From Neorickettsia risticii str. Illinois (GTDB lineage: Bacteria > Pseudomonadota > Alphaproteobacteria > Rickettsiales > Anaplasmataceae): 64,000 nucleotides of DNA. Positions within the stretch are counted from its first letter, which is position 1; the number at the start of each line of letters is the position of its first letter. This document shows positions 37,301-48,672 of this stretch, piece by piece. Made by a program: the position numbers and the translations under genes. The notes under the pieces were generated by a model that made no database searches, was not told the origin of the DNA, and saw nothing but the letters and a program-made list of their open reading frames with translations. The stretch is from contig NC_013009.1 of NCBI RefSeq assembly GCF_000022525.1, positions 310,001-374,000 on the forward strand. The letters run 5' to 3'.

Positions 37301-39160
37301 CTATTGGCACGCGATGCAATCATCCGGTTCACCAACAGGAGAAGGAGTATCACTTTTATGTTTGTATTCCTGTGATATTTTATATGTACGCTGTATGGAT
37401 TTTGACCGGCAATAGTACAGGCTTTTTAGGCCTTTTTTCCATCCGAGAAAGTGTAGATTACTCAGTTCTTTTTTGTGTATATTAGAGTGTAGAAAGAGAT
37501 TTACCGACTGGGATTGGCATATGTAGGGTGTACGATCGGCGGCGAGTTCGATAATCCACCGTTGATCCATTTCATATGCTGTTCGAAAAACCATCTTTTC
37601 ATTCTCATCGAGGAAGTCTAAGTGCTGTACAGAGCCCTCATTAGAAATAATGGAAGACCATACACAATCCGTATTCTTCCCCTTGCGTTCTAGAAGGGCA
37701 GCAAGATGCTTATTTTTGACAATAAAAGATCCACTTAAAGTTTTTTGTGTGAAAACATTTGCTGCGTATGGTTCAATACCTGGTGAAGTATTGCCCGCAA
37801 TGATCGAGATGGATGCGGTCGGCGCAATAGCCATCTTATGGACAAACCGCTCCATCATATCGCAATCCACTGCATCTTTACAGGGACCCCTCTCTAGCGC
37901 CATTTCTTTCGAAATCTTATCTGCTTCGTGTTTGATTTTTTTAAAAATTTTCAAGTTAACACTTTTTGCAATTGCCGATTCAAACGGAATACTCCTACTT
38001 TGTAGGAAGGAGTGAAATCCCATCACACCCAAGCCTATACTTCTTTCCCGCATGGCAGAATATCTTGCCCTGTGCATACAATCAGGCGCTTTTCTAATAA
38101 AGTCCTCCAGCACGTTGTCCAAGAAATGCATCACGTCCCGTATGAATTGCTCATCATGCTCCCATTCATCAAATTTTTCTAAATTTAGGGAAGAAAGACA
38201 ACAAATAGCAGTCCTATGATTATCGAGGTGATCTTTACCCGTTGTAAGTGTTATCTCGCTGCACAGATTTGACATTTTGACTTCGAGACCAAGGGTTTTA
38301 TATACATCAGGCCTTAATTTCTGGACCGTGTCAATAAACAAAATATATGGCTCGCCAGTTTCGAGACGGGCTGTTAGTATTCTTATCCATATGCCTCTTG
38401 CTCCGACTGTTGCTATCACGGAACCATCCTTTGGACTGATAAGATCCCACTCTTTATCCTCGAGGACAGCTTTCATAAAGTCGTCATTTATAACGACTGC
38501 GTGATGTAAATTAAGTGCTTTTCTATTCGGATCACCACCTGTTGGTTTTCTAAGGTCTATAAATTCAACGATTTCCGGATGGTTTACTGGTAAGTAAACG
38601 GCTGAACTTCCACGCCTAAGTGAGCCCTGCGATATTGCAAGAGTTAATGCATTTTGTACAACAATAAATGGAATAATTCCCGAAGTCTTACCACTACATT
38701 TTACTTTCTCTCCTATTGAGCGTAAGTTACCCCAATAACTTCCGACCCCACCACCATGTGACGCGAGCCATACATTTTCATTCCAGAGTCCGACAATTCC
38801 CTCCAATGAGTCTTCTGTTTCATTGAGGAAGCATGAAACCGGGAGTCCACGACTTGTACCACCATTGCTGAGAATAGGTGTAGCAGGCATGAACCATAAG
38901 TTGCTCATATAGTCGTACAGTCTACATGCATGTTCCGGGTCATCGGAGTAATATTGAGCTACTCTTGCAAAAAGGCCCTGATAATCTTCGCCATTCTGTA
39001 AATACCTATCTTTGAGAACTGCCTTTCCGAAATCTGTAAGAAAAGAGTCCCTTGCATGCAGTGTACGGATTTTTTTCTCATCGTGGTCATGATGCTTCCA
39101 ATGAGAAATGGCGGAAGGATCTAACATTTTAACTTCTTTGTTCATATGAGGTGATATCAT
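37301..39160 (-). CDS. nrdA: Ribonucleoside-diphosphate reductase alpha subunit, short class I type
   Basis: Large subunit that reduces ribonucleotides to deoxyribonucleotides with NrdB. The 619-residue protein is the short form without an N-terminal ATP cone, so overall activity control by ATP/dATP at that site is not expected. It shows PATPILSNGGT with the redox Cys in VSCFLNET, the active-site trio in MSNLCSEI (Cys300), PTASISIIAGNTSPG, the tyrosine pair in LKSLYYCRS and the C-terminal CIAC redox pair. The start is one of three close ATGs (39160, 39145, 39127). nrdB is not in the window. Confidence 0.95.
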   Translation of the reverse strand: MISPHMNKEVKMLDPSAISHWKHHDHDEKKIRTLHARDSFLTDFGKAVLKDRYLQNGEDYQGLFARVAQYYSDDPEHACRLYDYMSNLWFMPATPILSNGGTSRGLPVSCFLNETEDSLEGIVGLWNENVWLASHGGGVGSYWGNLRSIGEKVKCSGKTSGIIPFIVVQNALTLAISQGSLRRGSSAVYLPVNHPEIVEFIDLRKPTGGDPNRKALNLHHAVVINDDFMKAVLEDKEWDLISPKDGSVIATVGARGIWIRILTARLETGEPYILFIDTVQKLRPDVYKTLGLEVKMSNLCSEITLTTGKDHLDNHRTAICCLSSLNLEKFDEWEHDEQFIRDVMHFLDNVLEDFIRKAPDCMHRARYSAMRERSIGLGVMGFHSFLQSRSIPFESAIAKSVNLKIFKKIKHEADKISKEMALERGPCKDAVDCDMMERFVHKMAIAPTASISIIAGNTSPGIEPYAANVFTQKTLSGSFIVKNKHLAALLERKGKNTDCVWSSIISNEGSVQHLDFLDENEKMVFRTAYEMDQRWIIELAADRTPYICQSQSVNLFLHSNIHKKELSNLHFLGWKKGLKSLYYCRSKSIQRTYKISQEYKHKSDTPSPVGEPDDCIACQ

Positions 39161-39446
39161 TTCCCTAGACCAGTGCCGTGACGACGTACATGGCCATAAA
39201 GCCTATATATAGTGGAAAGATCAACAGATGCTACCATATTTATAATGGAAATCAATATCGGGTAAGCGTAAAAAATTAGTAGCGCGAGGATGTTTTTGTT
39301 ATGTGAAGCGGTATAAATAATAAAATTGTTTATTTTATTTTTCGACAAAGATTAGCAACTTGAGCTTAAATAAGCAGTCTTTTGACGGGGAAATTGATTA
39401 ATATGCTACGATAAAAGTTATCATTGAAGAAGAATAGTTATTACTG

Positions 39447-39476
39447 TTGACAACCTAATTGCTTATGACAGATAAT
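39447..39476 (+). promoter_or_regulatory. Promoter of tRNA-fMet
   Basis: TTGACA (39447-39452) and GATAAT (39471-39476) are 18 bases apart, and the tRNA begins 18 bases after the -10 box. This is the best sigma-70 match in the window. Confidence 0.65.
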
Positions 39477-39494
39477 GAAAGCCGTGCATTCTGT

Positions 39495-39568
<74 letters not shown>

Positions 39569-39653
39569 CTTGTTTTTCTAGTAATTTTTTATTAGCTGTT
39601 TCTCTCTCCACCTTTTTTGGTGGCGGGATTGTTTCTGTTTTTGGCGTGGGTCT

Positions 39654-40001
39654 ATGTATGATCAGCAAAATGTTTTCGCAAAGATATTGCGCCGTGAATT
39701 ACCCTCTAGAGTCGTTTACGAAGATGATGAGGTTCTAGCCTTTTACGATGCGTTTCCTAGGGCTCCCGTGCATGTCCTTGTAATACCGAAAGGGCAGTTT
39801 GTTTCTTTTAGTGATTTTATAAGCACAGCGCCGGTTGAAGTTGCTTCTTTTTTTTCGAGGGTTGCTCATGTTATTGACCTTTTGGGTGTGAAAGAAGCCG
39901 GGTACAGACTTGTTACAAATCATGGCGAAGATGGCGGTCAAATAGTAAAACACTTTCATGTACATATTTTGGCTGGTAAGAAAATGTCTGATGTAGCTTA
40001 G
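39654..40001 (+). CDS. HIT-family nucleotide-binding hydrolase
   Basis: A 115-residue histidine-triad protein of the HINT branch, which hydrolyses nucleoside phosphoramidates. It has the N-terminal VFAKILRRELPSRVVYEDDE, the VHVLVIPKG strand and the triad HFHVHILAG. The physiological substrate is not known. Confidence 0.94.
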   Translation: MYDQQNVFAKILRRELPSRVVYEDDEVLAFYDAFPRAPVHVLVIPKGQFVSFSDFISTAPVEVASFFSRVAHVIDLLGVKEAGYRLVTNHGEDGGQIVKHFHVHILAGKKMSDVA

Positions 40002-40273
40002 CTACTCATGGTGTAGTCGCTCGAATTTTCTCGGTCTACATCTTTCATCTGGGTATTGCGTTAGGCGAATTTGTTAAGGAGATAAAGAGTCGGGTTTTGT
40101 TGGTGTTGTCCCAGTTTATTCCCAACAGTGTAATTTGTAATAGTTGGAATGATTTGAAAGCTCCAAGATCTGGTTTGCCGGGTGGTAAGCAAGTCTGGTT
40201 GCCGTATTTGCAAGGCTCATGTACAATCTCTTGACTTTCTTTTATTCTTATTACGCCTTTGAATATTCATAGG

Positions 40274-41056
40274 ATGCTCAAAGTTGCTACCTGGAATGTC
40301 AATTCCATAAGGCAACGTGCCGAAGCTGTCTCAGCCCTTCTTGTTTCAGAGGATCTCGACGTGCTTCTTTTACAGGAGCTTAAGTGTCAGGAAAGTGATT
40401 TTCCGTTACACGTTTTTCACGATCTTTCCTATAACGTTATTTTAAAGTGTCAAAAGGGATATAACGGGGTTGCGATAGCGTCTAGATTGCCAATTACAAA
40501 GATCTCTGATGAGATTTATATGGATGGTGAAGCGCGATATGTAGAAGGAGTAATAAGTTTTTTTGATAAGTGTATAAGGTTAATAAGTGTATATGTACCG
40601 AATGCACAAGCAGCAGGCTCACCGCGCTTCGAATATAAAATGCAATTCCATGATGCACTTGCTAGAAGGATCCATTGTTACCTTCTAAATAATAATGACA
40701 TTATTCTTTTAGGTGGTGACATGAATGCTGCACCAGAAGATATAGATGTGTATGATCATGTGAAGCTCGATGGATGTACTGGCTTCCATATTGAGGAGCG
40801 TAGTAAACTTAGGGAATTACTCAACCTTGGACTGTTTGATACATTTAGAATGAAATACCCAACTAAGCAGGAGTTTAGTTGGTGGGACTACAGAGGTGGT
40901 GGACTGCAGAGAAATGAAGGGATGAGGATAGACCACATTCTTGCTTCTGCTGAAGGTATGGATCATCTTTTAGATTGCTATATATTGAAAGAACTGCGTC
41001 ACATAGCAAGGCCTTCTGATCATGTGCCAGTAGTGTGCGTTCTTAATGGATTCTGA
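40274..41056 (+). CDS. xthA: Exodeoxyribonuclease III
   Basis: AP endonuclease and 3' exonuclease of base-excision repair. The ATG at 40274 gives 260 residues beginning LKVATWNVNSIRQR, the family start. A TTG at 40259 would add five residues. Active-site motifs are LQELKCQ (metal Glu), VYVPNA (Tyr), GGDMNAAPEDIDV (Asp, Asn), FSWWDYRGG and IDHILAS with the final PSDHVPV (Asp-His). Confidence 0.96.
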   Translation: MLKVATWNVNSIRQRAEAVSALLVSEDLDVLLLQELKCQESDFPLHVFHDLSYNVILKCQKGYNGVAIASRLPITKISDEIYMDGEARYVEGVISFFDKCIRLISVYVPNAQAAGSPRFEYKMQFHDALARRIHCYLLNNNDIILLGGDMNAAPEDIDVYDHVKLDGCTGFHIEERSKLRELLNLGLFDTFRMKYPTKQEFSWWDYRGGGLQRNEGMRIDHILASAEGMDHLLDCYILKELRHIARPSDHVPVVCVLNGF

Positions 41057-41259
41057 GAAACGTGGCCAGAGTTACTTTTAGCATTGTCTGAGTGGATAAT
41101 TGCTTGTTTTTCTCGCAGATTGAATAAATTAGGTTTCTCCACACTTTTTTATGGAGTTCTTAGGTTTGTTCTTATACGGAGCAAGCAGGCTGAACTTTTC
41201 TGTTATCAATGAGTGATTTTTGCTGTGTGAGTGGAAGCTCTCCATCTTTTAGGCATTTG

Positions 41260-42069
41260 CTAATACAGGATCGACCTCGCTACAGCAATGACCACTATTT
41301 TCTTGGGATTGTATTTTAAAAGTGCATCTGCACAACGTGAAACTGTAGTACCCGTAGTTATAACGTCATCAAGTAAGATGATAGATGCGTCCTTGATTCC
41401 AGCTTGGTTTCGTACTGTGAACGCATCCTGTAGACTTGTTTTTCGTTGATGTGTAGAAAGATTAAGTTGTGGTGGTGTGTTTTTTATTTTGTGGAGGACA
41501 TCCAATCGTACTTTTACGTGTATCAACTTTGTCAGTTGCATAGCGATCAATGCTGATTGATTGTACTGTCTTTGAAACAATCTAATACGGTGTATCGGTA
41601 CCGGTATGATAAAATCACACTTTTCGAGATCTTCTTTAAAATGCCGTAGGATCATTTTTGCCAAAGATTTTGTTATGAATGTTCCATCATGAAATTTGAT
41701 TTTTTGCATGAACGCTGAAACATAAGCATTATAGACAAATACAGCTTTTGCTTCGTCAAACTTAGGTTTCGATGCAGCACATGTGATGCATAAATTGGAG
41801 GTCTTCATCTTCTTACCACAACAGTAACAGTGTAAGTGATCCTTCAAGAGATGAACTTCATTTCTACAAGGCTTGCACATACCATATTCTACTAGTTCTT
41901 CTTTACTGGAGCAGATTATGCAGCAATCCGGGAAGAGGAACGTAAGAAAGCTTTTAAAAGTGCATTTGATTAGTCTCACGGTTTTGCTAAAGCTATTTCG
42001 CTTGAAGATAAATCGTTGATTTTTGTATAGGTCGCTCAAGAGAACTAAAAACCGTTTTTCATAGTTCAT
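41260..42069 (-). CDS. comF: ComF family phosphoribosyltransferase-like protein
   Basis: A 269-residue ComF-type protein. The N-terminal part has two zinc-finger-like Cys pairs (DCCIICSS, MCKPCRN, HCYCCGKK and LCITCAA). The PRTase domain follows, with IPVPIHRIRLFQRQYNQS and the PRPP-binding motif IILLDDVITTGTT. ComF is needed for DNA uptake in competent bacteria; its role here is unproven. It converges with xthA. Confidence 0.92.
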   Translation of the reverse strand: MNYEKRFLVLLSDLYKNQRFIFKRNSFSKTVRLIKCTFKSFLTFLFPDCCIICSSKEELVEYGMCKPCRNEVHLLKDHLHCYCCGKKMKTSNLCITCAASKPKFDEAKAVFVYNAYVSAFMQKIKFHDGTFITKSLAKMILRHFKEDLEKCDFIIPVPIHRIRLFQRQYNQSALIAMQLTKLIHVKVRLDVLHKIKNTPPQLNLSTHQRKTSLQDAFTVRNQAGIKDASIILLDDVITTGTTVSRCADALLKYNPKKIVVIAVARSILY

Positions 42070-42260
42070 GACAGTGATGCAAGCCTTTTAAAGTCCTCCT
42101 TTAGTATTCGAGGAATTAGTGTAAAGGAAGAGCTTATTTCGGCTGATTGCATTGAAAATGGTTTTACACATAAGTCACTTAGCTTGTATCTTTATTCGTG
42201 AAATACTGACGCTTCCAACTCTAATGCGGAGAGATGCATAAAATTCATCATATGTAGAAA

Positions 42261-43157
42261 TCACGAATTCTCATGAGTCACTTCATGTACATTCTTTCCT
42301 AGGAGTGCAAGCGGTGCCGCGATAAAAATCGAGGAGTAAGTACCTATAGCTATACCTGCTAGTATTATCAAGGAAAAAACTCGTATATCTCCGCTTGAGA
42401 GAAATGCCACTGGTGCTATTGCAAGCATTGTCGTTACAGAGGTAAGAACTGTCCTGGATAGAGTCGTGTTGACGCTTACATTAATGCGCTTGGCTATGTT
42501 TTTTATGCCAATGTTCTCACGCAACTTATCGAAAATAACTACAGAGTCATTTATAGAATACCCAACTATTGCAAGCACTGCAGCCACCGAAGAAGTGTTG
42601 AACTCCAATTCATAAGCAGAATAGAGGCACACAAGCAAAATAATATCGTGCAATGTCGTCAGGACACCTGATAGCGCAAAGGCAGGAGTAAACCTAAAAA
42701 ATAAATACACAAACATTGCAAGCACTGAAAATATAATTGCTAGACCACTCCTGTATATAAGAGACTTGCTTATTTGTGGGCCCACGCAATCTATTTTGTC
42801 GTAGCGAAAATTATACGGTTTGAGGAAGGATTTCATTTTTGTCAGGCCATCCTGAAAATCTTGTGATCGCACCTTTATCATGATGTGCTTTTGATCTTCC
42901 AAGTAATGTATAGATGCAGTCGGTAAACTCTGATTTTTCGAGAAATCGTCTCTGAGTTGTGTTATATCGATGCTTTTCTCGGAGTATACCTCGAGTACCA
43001 TTCCACCTGTGAAATCAATACCAAAACTCAAACCCTTTGTTTCAAGAAATACAAACGCCACCACCAGCAGAGTCGAACTTATGAGGAAGGCAGCTTTCTT
43101 ATACTTGGCAAAGTCAAAACTGCATCCATCTAAGAGGCTGCTTATGATGAATCTCAC
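42261..43157 (-). CDS. secF: Protein translocase subunit SecF
   Basis: Membrane component that assists Sec export with the proton gradient. The 298-residue protein has six TM helices and the family marks GIDFTGGMVLEV, VGPQISKSL, and VVIFDKLRENI with the nearby VNTTLSRTVLTS. secD is not adjacent in this window, although the two are often paired. Confidence 0.96.
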   Translation of the reverse strand: MRFIISSLLDGCSFDFAKYKKAAFLISSTLLVVAFVFLETKGLSFGIDFTGGMVLEVYSEKSIDITQLRDDFSKNQSLPTASIHYLEDQKHIMIKVRSQDFQDGLTKMKSFLKPYNFRYDKIDCVGPQISKSLIYRSGLAIIFSVLAMFVYLFFRFTPAFALSGVLTTLHDIILLVCLYSAYELEFNTSSVAAVLAIVGYSINDSVVIFDKLRENIGIKNIAKRINVSVNTTLSRTVLTSVTTMLAIAPVAFLSSGDIRVFSLIILAGIAIGTYSSIFIAAPLALLGKNVHEVTHENS

Positions 43158-43689
43158 CTACGGTACCCGAAAACAGAAATACTATTACCGATGTGTGCAA
43201 ATTGCAAATTCACGCTCCGTTAGGTGCGCATAATCGTAATCTTGCATTATCTAATCACCTTAGTGCTTTACTTATTTGGGCCAACTCTAACAATGTAATA
43301 AAACCTCCGGCTTAATAGTGCGGTTCTTTTTCACATTTTGATTGAAAGGGTGCATCTTTTATACAAGTCTCATCTTCTTTCGAGTACATTTTCACGTTTG
43401 TACGGAAGTACATATCTGGATTTGGTGTGCAAAAACGGATACACAGCTCTTAGCACGTTTTTAACACAACATACTGTATGTGCATATCTTAGCTTTTGGA
43501 TTGGTCAGACATGTTTGTTTTGTCTGTGAAGCGAAGTTGTTTAGCTTTTGGTAGAATGGGGTTTTTTCTAGAACGTAGCGGAATTCTTGTAGTGGAAGAT
43601 ACATTCTACTTCGGTATACAGAACGCTTTCTTTATTCCAAGGAAATGTCTTGTGTGCTATAAGTTTGTGTGATCTATGTGCATCGTGTT
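43158..43689. other. Intergenic region between divergent secF and maeB
   Basis: This spacer of about 530 bases is the longest gene-free stretch in the window. A 63-codon frame at 43338-43529 lacks a ribosome site and family resemblance. I see no structured RNA, repeat or strong promoter. Confidence 0.5.
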
Positions 43690-45946
43690 ATGGAAGAGGA
43701 AAGGGACGATCTTGGTATACAAGCGTTGCGGTATCACTCTAAGGGTAGACCTGGTAAATTGGGGGTTCATGCCACAAAGCCTCTTCTTACGCAGGAAGAT
43801 TTATCACTTGCCTACTCGCCTGGTGTAGCACATCCATGTTTGGAGATAAAGAAAAACCCTCTAGATGCATATAAGTATACCTCTAAGGGTAATTTAGTTG
43901 CAGTTATTTCAAATGGGACTGCTGTTCTCGGTTTAGGAAACCTTGGAGCAATGGCTTCTAAACCTGTGATGGAAGGAAAGGCTGTGCTATTCAAAAAGTT
44001 TGCTGATATAGACTCAATTGACATTGAGGTCGACACTCAGAGTATAGAGGAATTTATCCTCACAGTGAAGAACATAGCTTCTACTTTTGGTGGTATCAAT
44101 CTTGAAGATATTAAGTCACCAGAGTGTTTTGAAATAGAGGAACGTCTAGCAGCAATGCTGGATATTCCAGTCTTTCACGATGATCAGCACGGCACCGCAA
44201 TTATCGTATGTGCGGGTCTTATAAATGCTGCTGACGTTACTAAGAGAGAGGTAGAGGAACTTAAGGTAATCGTGAACGGTTGTGGTGCAGCAGGCATAGC
44301 ATGCATCGAGTTAATGAAGGAGATCGGAATCAGTGATATAGTGGTCTGTGATCAAAGTGGTGTTATTAAAAAAGATAGAGATTTTCATGACGGTGACCGA
44401 AAAGCTCTTTATGCCGTTGATGTAAGTGCAAACACGCTTGAGGAGGCACTGGTCGGCGCTGATGTCTTCATTGGTTTATCTGCTGCAGACGTCCTAAAGC
44501 CGGAGTGGTTAACTGGAATGAATAAGGATCCGATAATTTTTGCTTTGGCTAATCCGGATCCTGAGATAAAGCCAGAGTTAGCAAAGAAGGCACGTCCGGA
44601 TGCAATAATAGCAACTGGCAGATCGGATTATGATAATCAAATTAATAACGTTATGTGCTTTCCATACCTGTTTAGGGGAGCACTTGATGTTGGTGCGAGT
44701 AAATTCAATAGTGAAATGAAGCTTGCTGCTGTGCATGCAATTGCTGCAATAGCAAAAAAGCCAATCTCGATGGAAGTAATGGATGCCTATGGGGATTCTC
44801 ATATGCAATATAGTAAGGAGTATATACTCCCAAAGCCTTTTGACAAGCGTCTTATTGCCGAAATCGCTCCAGCAGTTGCGCGTGCAGCAGTTGAGACAGG
44901 TGTTGCAAAGAAGCCAATTTATGATTTTGATGCGTACAAGGATGATTTAGTCAGACGGTTGGCTTCGGGTTCAACGACCCTATTCGGGATGGTGAGCAGT
45001 GTGCTCAGGGATAATGGGAAACGCATCATTTTTGCAGAAGGTGAGGAGCTTAAGAGTATTCGAGCTGCGCTTCAGTGGCGTGACATGGGGTACGGTACTC
45101 CCATTCTTGTTGGGAGAAACAGTGTTATAGAGGCAAAAATGGATGAAATGAATCTTCGTAATCGTGAAGGTTTTGAAGTAACAAATACGGCTGTTTCACA
45201 GAGAAGTGGCGAGTACATAGAGTACATGTACGGTACCTTGAAAAGAAAAGGATTTCCTTATGAAAGATGTGTCAGGGATGTTGAAACGAATAATGACGTG
45301 TTTGCAGCTTGCATGCTTGCACTGAACGATGGAGATGCGGTGATCACTGGCCTAACATGGAGTAACGCAGAGGATCGTCTTAAGAGTATTGTGCCAATCG
45401 TCGGTACTGCAGGTGTTGTTTTTGAAATGTCGATTATTGTTGCTGATACAGGCACTTTTTTTTATTTGCAATACTGGCATTAACGATACGCTAGATGCAG
45501 GCGATATTGCTGAAGTAGCAATAAAAGCTGCTGAAGTAGTCAAAAGTATGGGATGCGTTCCAAGAGTTGCTGTGATAGCAAATTCGAATTTTGGGAGTGT
45601 AAATAGTCCTAGTGCACTGATGGCACGTGAAGCAATTGAGATATTAGATGATTTTGGTGTTTCGTTTGAATACGAGGGCGAGATGGATCTTGATATTGCT
45701 TTAAACGAAAAATCTAAAAGGCTTTATCCTTTTTCTAGGCTTACGGATCGTGCGAATGTGCTTATTATTCAAAACGTAGAAATTGTCGATGCAGTGCGTA
45801 AGTTCTCCAGTGAGGTTATGGGAACAACTGTTATTGGACCTCTGTTGTTTGGATTAAAGAGATCCGTGCAGATAGTGCGGCCGTCGTACGGTGCTACGGA
45901 TATCCTAAATCTTGCTCTAATTGCTGCAAAGACAGGCTCTCTATAA
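43690..45946 (+). CDS. maeB: NADP-malic enzyme with phosphotransacetylase-like domain, +1 frameshift in a T8 run
   Basis: Converts malate to pyruvate with reduction of NAD(P). The N-terminal malic domain has [12 protein letters not shown], the metal site FHDDQHGTA, and the Rossmann motif NGCGAAGIA. The C-terminal half is the phosphotransacetylase-like domain of MaeB proteins, usually regulatory. Frame 1 stops at 45483 after [13 protein letters not shown]. The next frame continues the family sequence ([19 protein letters not shown] through [12 protein letters not shown]) to 45946. The cause is eight T at 45456-45463; seven would restore about 751 residues. Without correction the product is about 597 residues and loses half of the second domain, but the catalytic domain stays whole. 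The start could also be GTG at 43669 or 43678. Confidence 0.92.
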
Positions 45947-46096
45947 GTCAATTTTCATTCGCGGGCTTATATGGACTGACTTCGTGTGTTACGTCCTCAT
46001 CGCTTTTTGTTATTTTTCAGGCTTTTTCTGCCATGAATTCGATCTCACTCTTCGCAACACAATTCTTATCTGCGTCCTTCTTTGGATAATACTCAT

Positions 46097-46477
46097 CTAG
46101 ATAAAGTGTCCCACTTCTCTGAAAAGCCTTAACTGAGCTGCTGTCATGTTCTCTGCCATGAGTATTGCATACAATCTATAGCCACTTCTTATTAGATGCT
46201 TCTCCCTGATTTGGTGAGCAAAAGCCCCTAAAAAGAAAGAGGGAATTCCTGACAGAACAGAAGATGCTGCTGGCGCAAGTACTATTGAAATCTTGTACAC
46301 CAATACCTGGAGTAACACAAAGATTATTAGGAAACGCCACATCCCATGAAAAGCAAGCCAAAGATGTGAGAAGAAAAATGCCCAAAACGAAAACGATGAG
46401 CTCAGGCAAACAAACCTTACCTTTTCATGAAGTAAGCCTTCGGAATCTATGTTATGGTAAACGTAAAATGCCTTCAT
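46097..46477 (-). CDS. DUF2628 family small membrane protein
   Basis: A 126-residue membrane protein of the DUF2628 type: an N-terminal charged strand, then [21 protein letters not shown], which matches the family FsWpAFlFgPlWll pattern, and two further hydrophobic helices before an amphipathic tail. Its ATG overlaps the ftsH stop by 4 bases, so it should be translated with ftsH. Function is unknown. Confidence 0.75.
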   Translation of the reverse strand: MKAFYVYHNIDSEGLLHEKVRFVCLSSSFSFWAFFFSHLWLAFHGMWRFLIIFVLLQVLVYKISIVLAPAASSVLSGIPSFFLGAFAHQIREKHLIRSGYRLYAILMAENMTAAQLRLFREVGHFI

Positions 46478-48384
46478 TCCTTGTCTCCAGTATCAAGATC
46501 GGATTCCAATTTTTCCAATGTTTCCTTGTCTACTGTATCATCCTCAACATCTAATGAAGATTTAGAAACAACCTTTTTATCATCAGCAGTCTTTTTGAGG
46601 AATGGCTTCCCTTCAAGTAGATCAGACAATTCCTGTCCTGTAAGGGTCTCATACTCAAGCAATGCCTTTGCTATCCGATGGAGTGATTCTATATTCTCAT
46701 TGAGGATTTTAGTGGCTTCTTTAAGGGCATCCGTAATAAGTTGCTTCACCTCACTATCAATGAGATTAGACATCTCAATTGAAAGGATATGGTTATTTGG
46801 ATCATTTTGTTCACCGTAAAGGAGTGGACCGACTTTTTCACTCATTCCCCACTTTGTAACCATTGATCTTGCGAGATGAGTTGCTTGTTTGATATCTGAG
46901 GCAGCACCACTGGTGGTTTTATCATCTCCAAAAATTACCTGTTCGGCAGCTCTTCCACCCATTGCAACAATTAAATCGGCGTGCATCTTCGCTCTGGTGA
47001 AGGAAACACGGTCATGTTCGGGAAGTCGCATCACGAGTCCCAGAGCTCGTCCACGTGGGATAATAGTTGCTTTATGTATTGGATCAGATGCTTCAAGTTT
47101 TAAGCTAGTAACAGCATGTCCTGCTTCGTGATATGCAGTCAGTAACTTTTCTTCTTCTCTCATGACAAGAGATTTTCTTTCCATTCCCATGAGTATTTTA
47201 TCTCTTGCGTATTCAAAATCCTCATTAGTTACTACTTTCTTGTTCCTGCGAGCCGCGATAAGCGCTGATTCATTGACTAGGTTTGCAAGATCTGCGCCAG
47301 AGAAGCCAGGTGTACCTCGCGCTATAATTGAAACCTCTACGTTTGGTGCAGTAGGAATCTTTTTTAAGTGAACTTCTAATATTTTTTGTCTTCCTGCTAT
47401 ATCAGGAATAGAGATTGTTATTTGTCTATCGAATCTACCTGGGCGCAATAGAGCAGGGTCAAGCACATCTGGTCTGTTTGTAGCAGCGATAATGATGACA
47501 CCCTCATTTGCTTCAAAACCATCCATCTCGACTAAGAGTTGATTCAGGGTTTGCTCACGTTCATCATTACCGCCACCGAACCCAACTCCACGGTGGCGTC
47601 CAACTGCATCAATCTCGTCTATGAATATTAAGCATGGGGCATTCTTTTTGCCCTGTTCAAACATATCTCTGACCCTACTTGCGCCAACACCGACAAACAT
47701 CTCAACGAAATCTGAACCAGAGATGCTGAAGAATGGAACCTTTGCTTCTCCAGCAATTGCCTTAGCCAGCAATGTTTTGCCGGTACCTGGCGGCCCTATC
47801 AGTAAACATCCCTTAGGGATTTTTCCGCCTAATTTTTGAAACTTCTTTGGTTCCCTTAAAAACTCAACAATCTCGGCGAGTTCTTCTTTTGCTTCGTCTA
47901 TCCCTGCAACATCATGGAAAGTTACTTTATTGCTTCTGTCACTCAGAAGTCTTGCCTTTGATTTTCCAAAGGTCATGGTCTTGTTGCCCCCGGCTTGCAT
48001 CTGCTTCATAAAAAAGATCCACACACCGATTAAAAGGAGCATTGGAAACCAAGATATAAGAATGTTGAAGAGTAAACCCAGGAAGCTGTCTCCAGAAGCT
48101 ACCTGAAAGTCAACATTATTTTTTCTTAGGAGGGGAATCAGTTCCGTGTACTGAGTAGCTTTCGTGTAAAAACGCGTTCCGCTTTTTAATACGCCCGATA
48201 TGTCATATCCTTCTATGACTATTTTCTGGACTTCCCCCTTCTCTACGAGGTCCAAAAATTCTGAAAACTGAATTTTCTCGTTTCTGATTCCAAAACCAAA
48301 GTTCAATGCAACCTGTCCAAACAGAAGAGTTACAAGGATTATTATCCCCATCCAGAGAGAAAGGTTTTCTAAAAGTTTCTTCAT
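46474..48384 (-). CDS. ftsH: ATP-dependent zinc metalloprotease FtsH
   Basis: Membrane AAA+ protease that removes misassembled membrane proteins and short-lived regulators. The 636-residue protein has two N-terminal TM helices (about 9-27 and 103-125) around a periplasmic domain. The AAA module has Walker A GPPGTGKT, Walker [10 protein letters not shown] and the second region of homology [19 protein letters not shown]. The zinc site is HEAGH. The C-terminus is acidic. It heads a two-gene unit with the DUF2628 gene. Confidence 0.97.
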   Translation of the reverse strand: MKKLLENLSLWMGIIILVTLLFGQVALNFGFGIRNEKIQFSEFLDLVEKGEVQKIVIEGYDISGVLKSGTRFYTKATQYTELIPLLRKNNVDFQVASGDSFLGLLFNILISWFPMLLLIGVWIFFMKQMQAGGNKTMTFGKSKARLLSDRSNKVTFHDVAGIDEAKEELAEIVEFLREPKKFQKLGGKIPKGCLLIGPPGTGKTLLAKAIAGEAKVPFFSISGSDFVEMFVGVGASRVRDMFEQGKKNAPCLIFIDEIDAVGRHRGVGFGGGNDEREQTLNQLLVEMDGFEANEGVIIIAATNRPDVLDPALLRPGRFDRQITISIPDIAGRQKILEVHLKKIPTAPNVEVSIIARGTPGFSGADLANLVNESALIAARRNKKVVTNEDFEYARDKILMGMERKSLVMREEEKLLTAYHEAGHAVTSLKLEASDPIHKATIIPRGRALGLVMRLPEHDRVSFTRAKMHADLIVAMGGRAAEQVIFGDDKTTSGAASDIKQATHLARSMVTKWGMSEKVGPLLYGEQNDPNNHILSIEMSNLIDSEVKQLITDALKEATKILNENIESLHRIAKALLEYETLTGQELSDLLEGKPFLKKTADDKKVVSKSSLDVEDDTVDKETLEKLESDLDTGDKE

Positions 48385-48672
48385 TGAGCTTTCGGCTTAA
48401 AAAGGAAGATGTAACCCTGATTATAAAATTTTTCTTTTATTTATCAATTGTGGCGACGTCTGACTTTTCCTTGCAATCTCTGCAGTTGTGCACACAAAAT
48501 AACTTTATTAATTTGTCTAGGAGTGGATTTTGGTGTTATGGCAATTTTTCCATGCAAGGAAGGACGCTTTTAAGATCAGCGTACCTAATGCAGTGATATT
48601 TGACATAAAAGAGCTTTCATAAATGAGGCAATATCATGCTATCTTTAATAGCTCTATAGTCTTTTCCTTTGT

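Noticed and set aside
43338-43529. 63-codon frame in the secF-maeB gap
   Set aside because: It has no ribosome site, no recognisable family and no supporting neighbour.
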